Origin: Hominilimicola fabiformis
Lineage (GTDB): Bacteria; Bacillota; Clostridia; UBA1381
Reading direction: 5' to 3'
Assembly (NCBI RefSeq): GCF_020687385.1
Contig: NZ_JAJEQM010000009.1
Location: forward strand, 46,921 to 110,920
Length of the DNA: 64,000 nucleotides
Made by a program: the position numbers and the translations under genes
Shown: piece after piece, positions 1 to 9,357 of the stretch
How positions within the stretch are numbered: the first letter of the stretch is position 1
Layout: the number at the start of each line of letters is the position of its first letter
Notes under the pieces: generated by a model
What the model saw: the letters and a program-made list of their open reading frames with translations, nothing else
The model's database searches: none
Told to the model about the DNA's origin: nothing

Positions 1-1
1 C

Positions 2-1579
2 ACTAAAATTAAATTTGAGGACAGGACATATAAGTATTCAACAAATGCTGAATACTATAAAGACGCAAAAGCAATTAAAAATGGAAATAAATATACGGTG
101 TATCTTGATTACCGAGGTAGGATAGCCGGTTATGATTTGCTTAAAACTGACGATATACAATATGGATTCTTAATACAGGCTTGGATTGAGGATAACAGGA
201 GCGATGTGATAGCCAAACTACTTCCTTATACCGGTGATATGAATGAATTCAAACTTGCAAGAAGTACAAAAATTGATGGTTTAACTTGCAAAGGTGCAGA
301 AAAAATAATAACTGCATTAAAAATAGCAGCGGATTATCAGAGGTCTACGCTTGCAACACTGGATTCGTCATATAAGATAATGGCTGATTATAGTGATGAC
401 AGTTATGTGTATGTAAGAGTCCCAATTATGTATAAGCTCAACGATGAGGGAGAGATTAAATATATCGATACTCCATATCATAGCGACAATGAAAATCCGG
501 AGTGGAATGATGTATTCCATGACAATTCTATGACAATGTATAACGATTTTTCTAAAAGGACATCTTCCATAAAACCGGGAGGCATGTATCTTAGAAATAC
601 ACTTGCATTTAATAGTGATAACGGAAATAATGTGGCGATAAATTCAAAGACAAAGGTTTTTGTAGTTCCTGTTTCAAACGATAGAGGGGATATCGGAGAT
701 ACATCACAGTATATTAAGACAAATTTAACCTATTTCGATGATTGGGTATATTATCCGCAGACCGGGACACAATACACAATCGAAAATCGCATTGAAGCAT
801 ATAACGTGGATGAATCTCGGACAGCAGGTGTAATAGTATATTATACAAGTGACGTAATACCTGAGATAGATAAAAAAGTACCACTTACAGTAGTGGACGA
901 AGTAGTAAAGGCAGTTAATGATAATGATGAGAGTGTAACTCGAATAATCGGCTGGCAGGGTAATGCTCAAATGCAGGTTGACCTTGCAGAAGATGTCTAT
1001 CTGAAACGTTACTATAATGGACCTAACGGTTCAAAAATTATGTCGGAAGTAAAGCATGGTGATATAATTCGTTATGTTACAAACAGTAAAGGCGAGCTTG
1101 TGGATTATGTTAAGGTATTCTCTTTGAAGGATGAAGACAATCCTGATTATGTAAAAACAGGGAATGAAGAAGGAAAAACTGTTGAGCCGTCAACACTAAA
1201 TAAAACAATGATTGCTGTGTCAGACGGAAAGTATGCTGAAAATGGCCATAATACATCACATATATACAATGCCATTGGTAGCTATAATTACGGTGCAATG
1301 TATAGATTGGTATATGGTACGTTGCTTTACAGAAACGGAACAAATCTTGTTCTGAAAACAAAGGTTGATACTGCTCTGGGACAGACAGACAAAATTGAAA
1401 TAGCTGATTTCTCGGGATATAATGTGTTGTTTATTGATGAGACTACAAATAGAATATATGTTCCCACAGAGGATGATTTGCTCGCAGAGCAGAGTGCCGG
1501 AGAGGCAGCATCAAAGGTAATCCTTCATACCGAAGGCGGTAAACAGCGTCAACTAATTATAATAAAAAGGGCTGGATAA
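2..1579 (+). CDS. C-terminal part of a large hypothetical exoprotein (5' end outside window)
   Basis: The reading frame is already open at base 2, so the gene begins upstream of the window; about 525 residues of its C-terminus are visible. An internal GTG at 98 has no ribosome binding site and is not a start. The visible part has motifs such as YTVYLDYRGRIAGYDLL and many short beta-strand-like segments, with almost no Cys. From memory, this resembles the C-terminal region of very large secreted or S-layer-associated proteins of gut Clostridia, which are often linked to polysaccharide use. No catalytic motif is recognisable. It lies 196 bp upstream of the GH88 operon on the same strand. Function is unknown; the exoprotein assignment is inference. 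Confidence 0.6.
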   Translation, partial: TKIKFEDRTYKYSTNAEYYKDAKAIKNGNKYTVYLDYRGRIAGYDLLKTDDIQYGFLIQAWIEDNRSDVIAKLLPYTGDMNEFKLARSTKIDGLTCKGAEKIITALKIAADYQRSTLATLDSSYKIMADYSDDSYVYVRVPIMYKLNDEGEIKYIDTPYHSDNENPEWNDVFHDNSMTMYNDFSKRTSSIKPGGMYLRNTLAFNSDNGNNVAINSKTKVFVVPVSNDRGDIGDTSQYIKTNLTYFDDWVYYPQTGTQYTIENRIEAYNVDESRTAGVIVYYTSDVIPEIDKKVPLTVVDEVVKAVNDNDESVTRIIGWQGNAQMQVDLAEDVYLKRYYNGPNGSKIMSEVKHGDIIRYVTNSKGELVDYVKVFSLKDEDNPDYVKTGNEEGKTVEPSTLNKTMIAVSDGKYAENGHNTSHIYNAIGSYNYGAMYRLVYGTLLYRNGTNLVLKTKVDTALGQTDKIEIADFSGYNVLFIDETTNRIYVPTEDDLLAEQSAGEAASKVILHTEGGKQRQLIIIKRAG

Positions 1580-1775
1580 AAGCTCCTTTTATCTACTGCA
1601 TAAATCGAACACAACAAATGAGAGACTGACTTATCTACAGACAGAAAATCCGAGGCGTGATACGTCAGAAATTGCACTTTCATTATATCAGTTTAAGCAA
1701 CAAGATGGATATATACACGAATGACTGTCGTGTAATTTACGCATAAATTTATTATAGTAGGAGGAGTGATAAAAA

Positions 1776-2879
1776 GTGAATATTGATAAAGCGATTACAT
1801 ATGCGGAGAGCATCGTAAGAAAAAGCTTAAATTATTTCTATGATTGTTTTCCTACAGAACAAAGTGAAAATCTTGTGTTCAAAAAATTTGAGAACGTTTC
1901 ATGGACTACCGGATTTTATGAGGGGATATTATGGCTTATGTATGAGCTTACAGGTGATAAAGCTTTTTATAATTCGGCAAAGCATCACAGTGAAATGTTT
2001 CATAAGAGGTTGGTTGACCGAGTTGAACTGGAGCATCATGATATGGGCTTCTTGTTTACATTATCAAGTGTTGCTGATTATAAGATAACAGAAGATGAAC
2101 AGGCGAAACAAGACGGAATTGAGGCGGCAGAATGGCTTTTGAAGCGTTATCAGCCAAAGGGTAAATTCATTCAAGCATGGGGTTCTATGGATGATGCACA
2201 AAATTATCGATTTATTGTTGACTGTATGCTAAATATTCCGCTTCTATTCTGGGCGAGTGAAGTGACGGGAAACAGGAAGTATTACGATGCTGCTTATAAT
2301 CATATGAAGACATCAATCGCAAATATTATCCGACCTGATGCGTCCTCATATCATACGTTTTTCTTTGACATGGCAACCAATGAGCCGCTTAGGGGAGAAA
2401 CACACCAGGGATTTTCCGATGATAGCAGTTGGGCGAGAGGACAGTCATGGGCAGTATATGGTCTTGCTTTATGTTATCATTATACGCATGAGGAAGCGAT
2501 ACTGCCGCTGTTTGAACGTGTGACAAAGTATTTCATAGATCATCTTCCGGAGGATTATGTACCGTATTGGGATTTAATATTCTCCGACGGCAGCTGCGAA
2601 CCGCGTGACACTTCAGCAGCTGCGATTGCAGCATGCGGGATTCTTGAAATGGAAAAATATTATCACAATCAAGAATTTCTTGATATAGCGAAAAAGATGA
2701 TGTCAAGTCTTTCGGAAAAGTATACGACGGTAGATTATCTACAAAGTAATGGAATTATAAAGGACGGCATGTATAGCAGAAAGCATGGTCATAAATCGGA
2801 GTGTACAAGTTGGGGCGACTACTTCTATCTTGAAGCACTAATGCGTATGAAAAAAAGCGATTGGAAAATTTATTGGTAA
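1776..2879 (+). CDS. Unsaturated glucuronyl hydrolase, GH88 family
   Basis: Removes the 4,5-unsaturated uronic acid left at the non-reducing end of oligosaccharides by polysaccharide lyases. It has 367 residues, typical for the family, and no signal peptide, so it acts in the cytoplasm. The GH88 pattern is clear: [20 protein letters not shown] near the N-terminus, HHDMGF with Asp89, FIVDCMLN with Asp149 and [11 protein letters not shown]. The two Asp sit at practically the numbering known for the Bacillus enzyme (Asp88/Asp149). The start is GTG behind AGGAGGAG. It is the first gene of a tight run with GH94, HAD and GH38-like genes. GH105 is the main alternative but fits the motifs less well. 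The natural substrate (glycosaminoglycan, pectin fragment or other) cannot be read from sequence. Confidence 0.88.
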   Translation: MNIDKAITYAESIVRKSLNYFYDCFPTEQSENLVFKKFENVSWTTGFYEGILWLMYELTGDKAFYNSAKHHSEMFHKRLVDRVELEHHDMGFLFTLSSVADYKITEDEQAKQDGIEAAEWLLKRYQPKGKFIQAWGSMDDAQNYRFIVDCMLNIPLLFWASEVTGNRKYYDAAYNHMKTSIANIIRPDASSYHTFFFDMATNEPLRGETHQGFSDDSSWARGQSWAVYGLALCYHYTHEEAILPLFERVTKYFIDHLPEDYVPYWDLIFSDGSCEPRDTSAAAIAACGILEMEKYYHNQEFLDIAKKMMSSLSEKYTTVDYLQSNGIIKDGMYSRKHGHKSECTSWGDYFYLEALMRMKKSDWKIYW

Positions 2880-2890
2880 GGAGAACAAAT

Positions 2891-5308
2891 ATGAAATACG
2901 GACATTTTGACGATTTGAATAAAGAATATGTAATAGATACTCCGAGAACACCGCTTCCATGGATAAATTATCTTGGAACAAACGGATTTTTCTCATTAAT
3001 TTCAAATACTTCCGGCGGCTATTGTTTCTACAAGGATGCAAAGAACAGAAGAATTCTGAGATACCGATACAATAATATCCCTGCGGATAACGGTGGACGC
3101 TATTTTTACATAAACGATAACGGTGATTGTTGGACACACTCATATATGCCAATGAAAAAAGAACTTGATTTTTATGAGTGCCGTCACGGTATGGGTTACA
3201 CGAAAATTACCGGTGAGCGAAATGGCATCCGCATTGAGCAGACCGCTTTTGTTCCTGTGGACGATAACTGTGAAATACATAGAATTAAGGTGACAAATAC
3301 AAGCGGTGGGTCTAAAAACATAAATCTGTTTTCATTTGTTGAATTCTGTCTTTGGAATGCCCAAGATGATATGCTTAACTATCAACGTAACCTTAATACA
3401 GGTGAGGTGGAAATCGATGGCAACACTATATATCATAAAACAGAGTATAGGGAGAGAAGGAATCACTATGCTTTCTATTCCGTAAATACTCAAATAAGTG
3501 GATTTGATACGGATAGAGATACTTTTCTTGGTGCTTTTAACGGTCTTGACAATCCCGACAGTGTAATAAACGGTAGTAGCGGAAATTCAGTAGCTTCCGG
3601 CTGGTATCCTATTGCATCGCACCGGATTGATATTTCACTTAACGCAGGAGAAAGTTGCGAATACATATTTGTTCTCGGATATATTGAGAATGAAAATGAT
3701 GAGAAATTTGAAAGTCTTAATGTAATAAATAAGACAAAGGCAAAGAAAATGATTGCAAGATATGAATCATCTGCACAATGTGATGCGGAACTTGATAAGC
3801 TTAAATCTTACTGGGATAATCTTCTTTCGGTATTTACGCTTGAGTCAAATGATGAAAAGCTTAACCGTATGGTAAACATATGGAATCCGTATCAGTGTAT
3901 GGTGACCTTTAATATGTCAAGAAGTGCATCATATTACGAAAGCGGTATCGGCAGAGGAATGGGATTTCGAGATTCAAATCAAGATTTGCTTGGCTTTGTA
4001 CATCAAATACCCGAAAGAGCAAGAGAGAGGATTGTTGATATCGCTTCAACTCAATTTGAGGACGGCAGTGCGTATCATCAGTATCAACCGCTTACAAAGC
4101 AAGGTAACAATGAAATCGGAAGTGGATTTAATGATGACCCACTGTGGCTGATTTTAGGCACTGTGGCATATATCAAGGAAACAGGAGATTATGGTATTTT
4201 AGACGAACAGGTGCCGTTTGACTGTGACAAAAACAATACGGCAACGCTTTTAGAACATCTTAATCGTTCGTTTGGACACGTTATAAATAATCTTGGTCCT
4301 CATGGACTTCCGCTTATAGGACGTGCGGACTGGAACGACTGCTTAAATTTGAACTGCTTTTCTGAAATCCCCGATGAATCTTTTCAAATTACGGGAGATG
4401 ATGACGGCAAAATAGCAGAGTCTGTGCTTATCGCAGGAATGTTTGTGTATATCGGAAGAGAATTTGCAAGGCTTTACAAGGCACTCGGCAATGATGAAAT
4501 GTATGAAAATGTTTCATATGAGATTAAAAAAATGACTGAAGCGGTATTGGAGCACGGATATGATGGTGAATGGTTCATAAGAGCTTATGATGCTAACGGT
4601 AATAAGGTTGGTTCCAATGAATGTGATGAAGGTAAAATCTTTATTGAATCGAACGGCTTCTGTGTAATGGCTGGAATAGGTAAGGAAGATGGCAAGGCAC
4701 AAAAAGCACTTGACAGCGTTAAAAAATATCTTGAATGTGAATATGGCATTGTACTCAATTATCCGCCATATTCGAGATATCGACTTGAACTTGGTGAAAT
4801 CTCGTCATATCCGCCGGGATATAAAGAAAATGCAGGAGTGTTCTGTCATAATAACCCATGGGTAATGATTGGTGAAGCAGCGATGGGTAACGGAGAAAGA
4901 GCGTTTGAACTGTATAAAAAGATTGCCCCTGCATATCTTGAAGATATAAGTGAAATCCACAGAACTGAACCATATGTATATTCGCAGATGATTGCGGGAC
5001 GTGATGCGGTAAGAGCCGGAGAGGCAAAAAATTCATGGCTTACTGGCACGGCAGCATGGAATTATTATACGGTGTCACAATATCTTTTAGGCATACGCCC
5101 TGATTTTGACGGACTTATAATTGAGCCGTGTATTTCAAAAGGTATATCTGAATTTAAGATAACAAGAAAATTTAGAGGAACAATATATAATATTTCTGTA
5201 AAGAACATAGGAGAGGGAACGGTTAAAATAACAGCCGATAACGGAGTGGTAAATGGTACAACAGTTTCATCTGATGCGGAAATATGTAATGTAGAGGTGG
5301 TAATGTAA
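2891..5308 (+). CDS. GH94 disaccharide phosphorylase, cellobiose phosphorylase-like
   Basis: Phosphorolyses a beta-linked disaccharide to a sugar 1-phosphate plus a free sugar, saving one ATP. The 805-residue length matches cellobiose and chitobiose phosphorylases and is shorter than cellodextrin phosphorylases. The N-terminus ([25 protein letters not shown]) closely matches cellobiose phosphorylases. Conserved blocks [13 protein letters not shown] and RADWNDCLN (Asp480/Asp483, region of the catalytic acid) are intact. I place the start at ATG 2891, 8 nt behind AAGGAG; in-frame codons further upstream lie inside the GH88 gene. There is no signal peptide. The gene is 11 bp downstream of GH88 and overlaps the HAD gene (TAATG). 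Cellobiose is the likeliest substrate, but another beta-glucosyl or hexosamine disaccharide is possible given the neighbours. Confidence 0.85.
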   Translation: MKYGHFDDLNKEYVIDTPRTPLPWINYLGTNGFFSLISNTSGGYCFYKDAKNRRILRYRYNNIPADNGGRYFYINDNGDCWTHSYMPMKKELDFYECRHGMGYTKITGERNGIRIEQTAFVPVDDNCEIHRIKVTNTSGGSKNINLFSFVEFCLWNAQDDMLNYQRNLNTGEVEIDGNTIYHKTEYRERRNHYAFYSVNTQISGFDTDRDTFLGAFNGLDNPDSVINGSSGNSVASGWYPIASHRIDISLNAGESCEYIFVLGYIENENDEKFESLNVINKTKAKKMIARYESSAQCDAELDKLKSYWDNLLSVFTLESNDEKLNRMVNIWNPYQCMVTFNMSRSASYYESGIGRGMGFRDSNQDLLGFVHQIPERARERIVDIASTQFEDGSAYHQYQPLTKQGNNEIGSGFNDDPLWLILGTVAYIKETGDYGILDEQVPFDCDKNNTATLLEHLNRSFGHVINNLGPHGLPLIGRADWNDCLNLNCFSEIPDESFQITGDDDGKIAESVLIAGMFVYIGREFARLYKALGNDEMYENVSYEIKKMTEAVLEHGYDGEWFIRAYDANGNKVGSNECDEGKIFIESNGFCVMAGIGKEDGKAQKALDSVKKYLECEYGIVLNYPPYSRYRLELGEISSYPPGYKENAGVFCHNNPWVMIGEAAMGNGERAFELYKKIAPAYLEDISEIHRTEPYVYSQMIAGRDAVRAGEAKNSWLTGTAAWNYYTVSQYLLGIRPDFDGLIIEPCISKGISEFKITRKFRGTIYNISVKNIGEGTVKITADNGVVNGTTVSSDAEICNVEVVM

Positions 5309-6297
5309 TGAATTTCAATATACCAGATTTGGGGATTATAGATGACAGTTCAGGATTTCGCATTCTCTCCGCCACTACAGACGGAAGGTTTATCTCCGGT
5401 AAGGAAGGCGTAAAACATATACTATGTACAGGAGACGGAAAGGTTGAATTTGTAGCTTTCGAAAATCAGACTCTTGCCTATGTTAACTCGGTTCTTGGCT
5501 ATGGTGCCTACTATCCGCTTCATTCTGTGAACAGAAAAGGTAAAATCAAGGCTGTGCTTATGGATTTGGATGGAACGTCGGTAAGAAGTGAGGAATTCTG
5601 GATTTGGATAATTGAAAAAACAACCGCCAGTATGCTTGATGATGAAAGCTTCAAGATTGAAGATAGTGATATACCGTTCGTATCAGGTCATAGCGTATCG
5701 GAGCATTTACAGTATTGTATAGATAAATACTGCCCGGGTGAGTCGCTTGATAAAGCGAGGAATTTCTATTTTGAACATGTTAATCATGAAATGAAGGAAA
5801 TTATGGAAGGCAGAGGCAGAAAAAATTCTTTTGTTCCACAGGAGGGATTAAAAGAATTTTTACTCGCAATAAAAGCAAAAGGAATTAAGATAGGACTTGT
5901 AACATCAGGATTATATGAAAAGGCAATGCCGGAAATACTTTCGGCTTTTAGAACTCTCGATATGGGTGAGCCTACAGATTTTTACGATGCAATAATTTCA
6001 GCAGGATACCCGCTCCGCAAGGGAAGTGTTGGAACGCTCGGTGAGTTGTCACCGAAACCTCATCCGTGGCTTTATGCTGAAACCTGTGCAGTTGGACTCG
6101 GAATCAATTTTGATGAACGTAATAGCGTAATCGCTATTGAGGACAGTGGTGCCGGAGTATGTTCGGCAAGAATTGCAGGATATACAACAATAGGACTTGC
6201 GGGAGGCAATATAAAAGAAAGTGGAACAATGCCTATGTGTAGCCGCTATTGCAATAATCTCGCAGAAATACTTGATTACATAGAGGAGGAAGAGTAA
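5308..6297 (+). CDS. HAD-superfamily phosphatase or phosphomutase with N-terminal extension
   Basis: All four HAD motifs are visible: MDLDGTS (nucleophile and acid Asp) near residue 88, LVTSG, the Lys of SPKPHPW, and AIEDSGAG. An alpha-helical cap of the beta-phosphoglucomutase type lies between motifs I and II. The first ~80 residues precede the HAD core and are not recognisable. Translation is coupled to the phosphorylase by a TAATG overlap, and the next gene starts right after its stop. The context suggests it handles a sugar phosphate made by the GH94 enzyme, either dephosphorylating it or moving the phosphate. A true beta-phosphoglucomutase role is doubtful, because retaining or inverting chemistry of the partner decides which anomer is made. 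Substrate unknown. Confidence 0.75.
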   Translation: MNFNIPDLGIIDDSSGFRILSATTDGRFISGKEGVKHILCTGDGKVEFVAFENQTLAYVNSVLGYGAYYPLHSVNRKGKIKAVLMDLDGTSVRSEEFWIWIIEKTTASMLDDESFKIEDSDIPFVSGHSVSEHLQYCIDKYCPGESLDKARNFYFEHVNHEMKEIMEGRGRKNSFVPQEGLKEFLLAIKAKGIKIGLVTSGLYEKAMPEILSAFRTLDMGEPTDFYDAIISAGYPLRKGSVGTLGELSPKPHPWLYAETCAVGLGINFDERNSVIAIEDSGAGVCSARIAGYTTIGLAGGNIKESGTMPMCSRYCNNLAEILDYIEEEE

Positions 6298-9150
6298 ATG
6301 GAGCGAAAAAATATAAAATGCCATTTTATATCCAATACCCATTGGGACAGAGAGTGGAAATTCAGTGCTCAAAGAACAAGACATATGCTTGTTACCGCAA
6401 TTGATATGCTACTTGATATTTTTGAAAAAGAGCCGGATTACAAACATTTTCATCTTGACTCACAGACGCTCCCCATTCAAGATTATCTTGAAATAAAACC
6501 TCAAAAAAAGGAGATTCTGAAAAAGTATATAAGCGAGGGGAAACTTGCAGTTGGTCCGTGGTTTTGTTTGCCGGATGAGTTTTGTGTAGGTGGAGAGTCT
6601 CTTATAAGAAATCTTCTTCTTGGACATAAAATCGCAAACGAATTCGGCAAGGTTTCAAAGACCGGCTATTCACCGTTCGGTTGGGGTCAAATATCACAAA
6701 TGCCACAGCTATATCATGGCTTCGGAATAGATTTTGCGTCATTTTACAGAGGTCTTAATACATACATGGCACCGAAATCAGAGTTCTACTGGGAGGGTGC
6801 TGACGGTACGACAATTTATGCTTCAAGGCTGGGTCAAAGACCGAGATATAATATGTGGTATATAATGCAACGTCCGGTGTTTTATGGTAAACGTGATGGT
6901 GATAATCGTCGCGTTTCATGGGGAGCGGGAGACGGAATATTCCGTTTTGCAGACCCGGCAAGGTGCGAATATGAATATCAGTATTCGCATAGAAAATATG
7001 AGTATCATGACGAATATATAGCTGAAAAGACGGAGCAGGCACTCTCTGAACAGGACGATGAGTGGACAACGCCTAACCGCTTCTGGTCAAACGGTCATGA
7101 TTCATCAATACCGGATATGAGGGAAGCAAGGCTTATAAAGGATGCTAATGCTGTTTATGAAGGTGTCGATGTTTTCCATAGCACAGTTTATGACTTTGAG
7201 CAGAGCGTAATAAGAGATTTTAATAAAAACTCGCCAGTTTTAAAAGGAGAAATGCGTTATCCGTTTACAAAAGGCAGTGTAAGTGCACTGTTTGGTTGGA
7301 TTCTTTCTGCGAGAACAAAGGTCAAACAGAAGAATTTTGAAACAGAACGATTGCTTACATCATATGCTGAGCCTATGGCTATTTTTGCAGCTTTATGCGG
7401 AGCGGTATATCCGCAGGAGTTTATTGATAAAGCATATAACTATATGCTTCAAAATCATGGACATGATTCAATCGGTGCGTGTGGCAGAGATGTTGTATAT
7501 AATGACGTAGACTATCGGTTCAGACAGTCTCAAGAGATTGCAACCTGTGTGCTTGAAAGAGCTTTTATGGATTTATCCGGTGACATTGACTTTGCGGGAT
7601 GGGATAAGAATGATATGGCACTTGTAATGTTCAATCCGGCTCCGTTTAAAAGAAGTATGACAGTTCCGTGTGAACTTGAAATTCCTCTTGAGTGGGAGTG
7701 TGACAGCTTTGAGATTGTCGATGCTGAGGGTAATGTATGCCCATATCAGAATATATCATCAATTAATCCTATGTATCAAATTGTTCAAGACTTGGCAGAC
7801 GCAGTTGATGTGTTGCCTGTTTCAAGACATACGATAAGAATATTTGTTAAGGATATTCCGTCGATGGGTTATAAAACACTCAAGGTTGTACCTAAGTATC
7901 ATACACGAGCTGCAACGCCGATCAATATGCTTTGTGGGATAAATACTATGGAAAATGAATATCTGAAGGTTAAGATAAATTCAAACGGTACGCTAAAGGT
8001 TACTGAAAAAGAAACCGGTAAGGAATACGATAATATCGGATATTTTAAGGACACAGGCGAAAACGGCAGCCCATGGGAGCATAAAACTCCGGAAATTGAT
8101 GAGGAATATACAACTATTAATGAACAGGCGATTGTAAGTCTTGTATACAGTGGTGAGTTTGAAACGAAGTACAGAATAGTTCTTAATTGGGCAATTCCCG
8201 AAAATATAGTTGATGGTGGCAAAAGAAGAAGCTCACGTCTCGCCCCTTACAGAATAGAAATGCTTGTAACACTCAGAAAAGGTGCAAGATGGGTTGAATT
8301 TGAAACGAAAATTAATAACAATGTTCCTAATCATTACCTTCAAGTTTCATTTCCAACAGATATTGATACAGAGTTTGTATATGCACAGGGACAGTTTGAT
8401 GTTGTAAAGCGTCCAATTGCGAAACCTAATTATTCGCTATACGATGAAATTCCGATGACAGAGCATCCAATGAATTCGTTTGTTGATATATGCAATAAAA
8501 ATGAAGGCGTGGCGGTTTTGAATACCGGACTAAAAGCTTATGAAGCAGATAATGACTATAATCATACTGTGTATTTGTCATTGCTGCGATGCTTTGAACT
8601 TCGCATATATGTAACTCCCGAGGAGCAGAACTATTCGAGAATAGAGAACGGTTCACAGTCTTTTGGTGAACATACTTTCCGATATGCTTTTATGCCTCAT
8701 AAGGGTGATTGGGAAGATGCTCAAGTATGGAAAGCTGCTGAAGATTTTAATATGGAAATACTAATTGGACAGACAGCACCAACAGAACATGGCAAGAATC
8801 CTCTTGAAAAGTCATTTATTGAACTTGAAAATGAAAATCTACACATAAGTGCCGTAAAACGCAGTGAGGACGGCTTAGGGTGTGTGGTGAGATTATTTAA
8901 TCCGTCAAGTGAAACAGTTAAAAATAGAATTAGATTTAATGGTGGCATAGCGGAGATATCAGATAAACAATCGCCAATAGAAAGACAGGTACACTCGTTT
9001 GAACTTCCGTGTACGGAAAATAGGAAGTGGGCAAGTGTTAAAAAAGTCACGCTTGAGGAACTTTCAGAGACAGAGCTTTCAGTGGATACAAATGGCTGGT
9101 GCGATGTTGAAGTTACTCCAAAACAAATTTATACATTAAAATATGAATAA
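6298..9150 (+). CDS. GH38 alpha-mannosidase-like protein lacking the usual nucleophile Asp
   Basis: This 950-residue cytoplasmic protein has the GH38 layout: an N-terminal NTHWDREW zinc motif (His15, Asp17), HLDSQ, GPWF..DEF, SLIRNLLLGH, a helical middle domain with NHGHDSIGAC (His389) and a C-terminal beta domain. SNGHDSSIPD (Asp268) fits the acid/base region. In GH38 enzymes the nucleophile, which also binds zinc, is an Asp in a segment of the form GYLPD-x-FGQ. Here the ungapped counterpart reads GYSPFGWGQISQMPQ, with Phe127 at the Asp position. The rest of the domain is well conserved, so this is not random decay. It is the last gene of the operon and is followed by a terminator. It may use a different mechanism or substrate. 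Confidence 0.82.
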   Translation: MERKNIKCHFISNTHWDREWKFSAQRTRHMLVTAIDMLLDIFEKEPDYKHFHLDSQTLPIQDYLEIKPQKKEILKKYISEGKLAVGPWFCLPDEFCVGGESLIRNLLLGHKIANEFGKVSKTGYSPFGWGQISQMPQLYHGFGIDFASFYRGLNTYMAPKSEFYWEGADGTTIYASRLGQRPRYNMWYIMQRPVFYGKRDGDNRRVSWGAGDGIFRFADPARCEYEYQYSHRKYEYHDEYIAEKTEQALSEQDDEWTTPNRFWSNGHDSSIPDMREARLIKDANAVYEGVDVFHSTVYDFEQSVIRDFNKNSPVLKGEMRYPFTKGSVSALFGWILSARTKVKQKNFETERLLTSYAEPMAIFAALCGAVYPQEFIDKAYNYMLQNHGHDSIGACGRDVVYNDVDYRFRQSQEIATCVLERAFMDLSGDIDFAGWDKNDMALVMFNPAPFKRSMTVPCELEIPLEWECDSFEIVDAEGNVCPYQNISSINPMYQIVQDLADAVDVLPVSRHTIRIFVKDIPSMGYKTLKVVPKYHTRAATPINMLCGINTMENEYLKVKINSNGTLKVTEKETGKEYDNIGYFKDTGENGSPWEHKTPEIDEEYTTINEQAIVSLVYSGEFETKYRIVLNWAIPENIVDGGKRRSSRLAPYRIEMLVTLRKGARWVEFETKINNNVPNHYLQVSFPTDIDTEFVYAQGQFDVVKRPIAKPNYSLYDEIPMTEHPMNSFVDICNKNEGVAVLNTGLKAYEADNDYNHTVYLSLLRCFELRIYVTPEEQNYSRIENGSQSFGEHTFRYAFMPHKGDWEDAQVWKAAEDFNMEILIGQTAPTEHGKNPLEKSFIELENENLHISAVKRSEDGLGCVVRLFNPSSETVKNRIRFNGGIAEISDKQSPIERQVHSFELPCTENRKWASVKKVTLEELSETELSVDTNGWCDVEVTPKQIYTLKYE

Positions 9151-9182
9151 TGTGCCGAAAACATAATTAATCGGTAGTGAGA

Positions 9183-9219
9183 AAAAGTTTACCTCGTTTT
9201 TTGAGGTGAACTTTTCTTT
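9183..9219 (+). terminator. Rho-independent terminator after the GH88-GH38 operon
   Basis: A 13-bp stem (AAAAGTTTACCTC with GAGGTGAACTTTT, one G-U pair) encloses a 7-nt loop and is followed by a T-rich run. Confidence 0.8.
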
Positions 9220-9236
9220 TATAATGTTAATATAGT

Positions 9237-9329
9237 AAAGGACTGTTTAGAATAGGTTTTATTTATTGGACAATGGATACCTTCCAATATTCTCTCTCTC
9301 TTTCTCCCTACAAAAAAACAGTCCTTTTT
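9237..9329 (+). ncRNA. Candidate structured leader or small RNA upstream of the GH5 gene
   Basis: A perfect 12-bp stem (AAAGGACTGTTT at 9237-9248 with AAACAGTCCTTT at 9316-9327) closes a 67-nt interior. The interior holds a second perfect 7-bp hairpin, TATTGGA / TCCAATA (9264-9270 / 9283-9289), and a CT-rich tract. The outer stem runs into TTTTT, so it can act as a terminator. A TATAAT box at 9220-9225 would place a transcript start just at the foot of the outer stem. The GH5 ribosome binding site lies 13 nt after the T-run. This arrangement suits an attenuator-type leader or a short RNA. It matches no riboswitch class that I recognise. Confidence 0.5.
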
Positions 9330-9357
9330 ATATAATTAAATCGAAAGGGTGATATTC

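Noticed and set aside
1580..1775. Small gene between the first exoprotein and GH88
   Set aside because: One frame is open for some 45 codons to a stop at 1723 but has no start codon with a ribosome binding site and no recognisable motif; at best a decayed tail.
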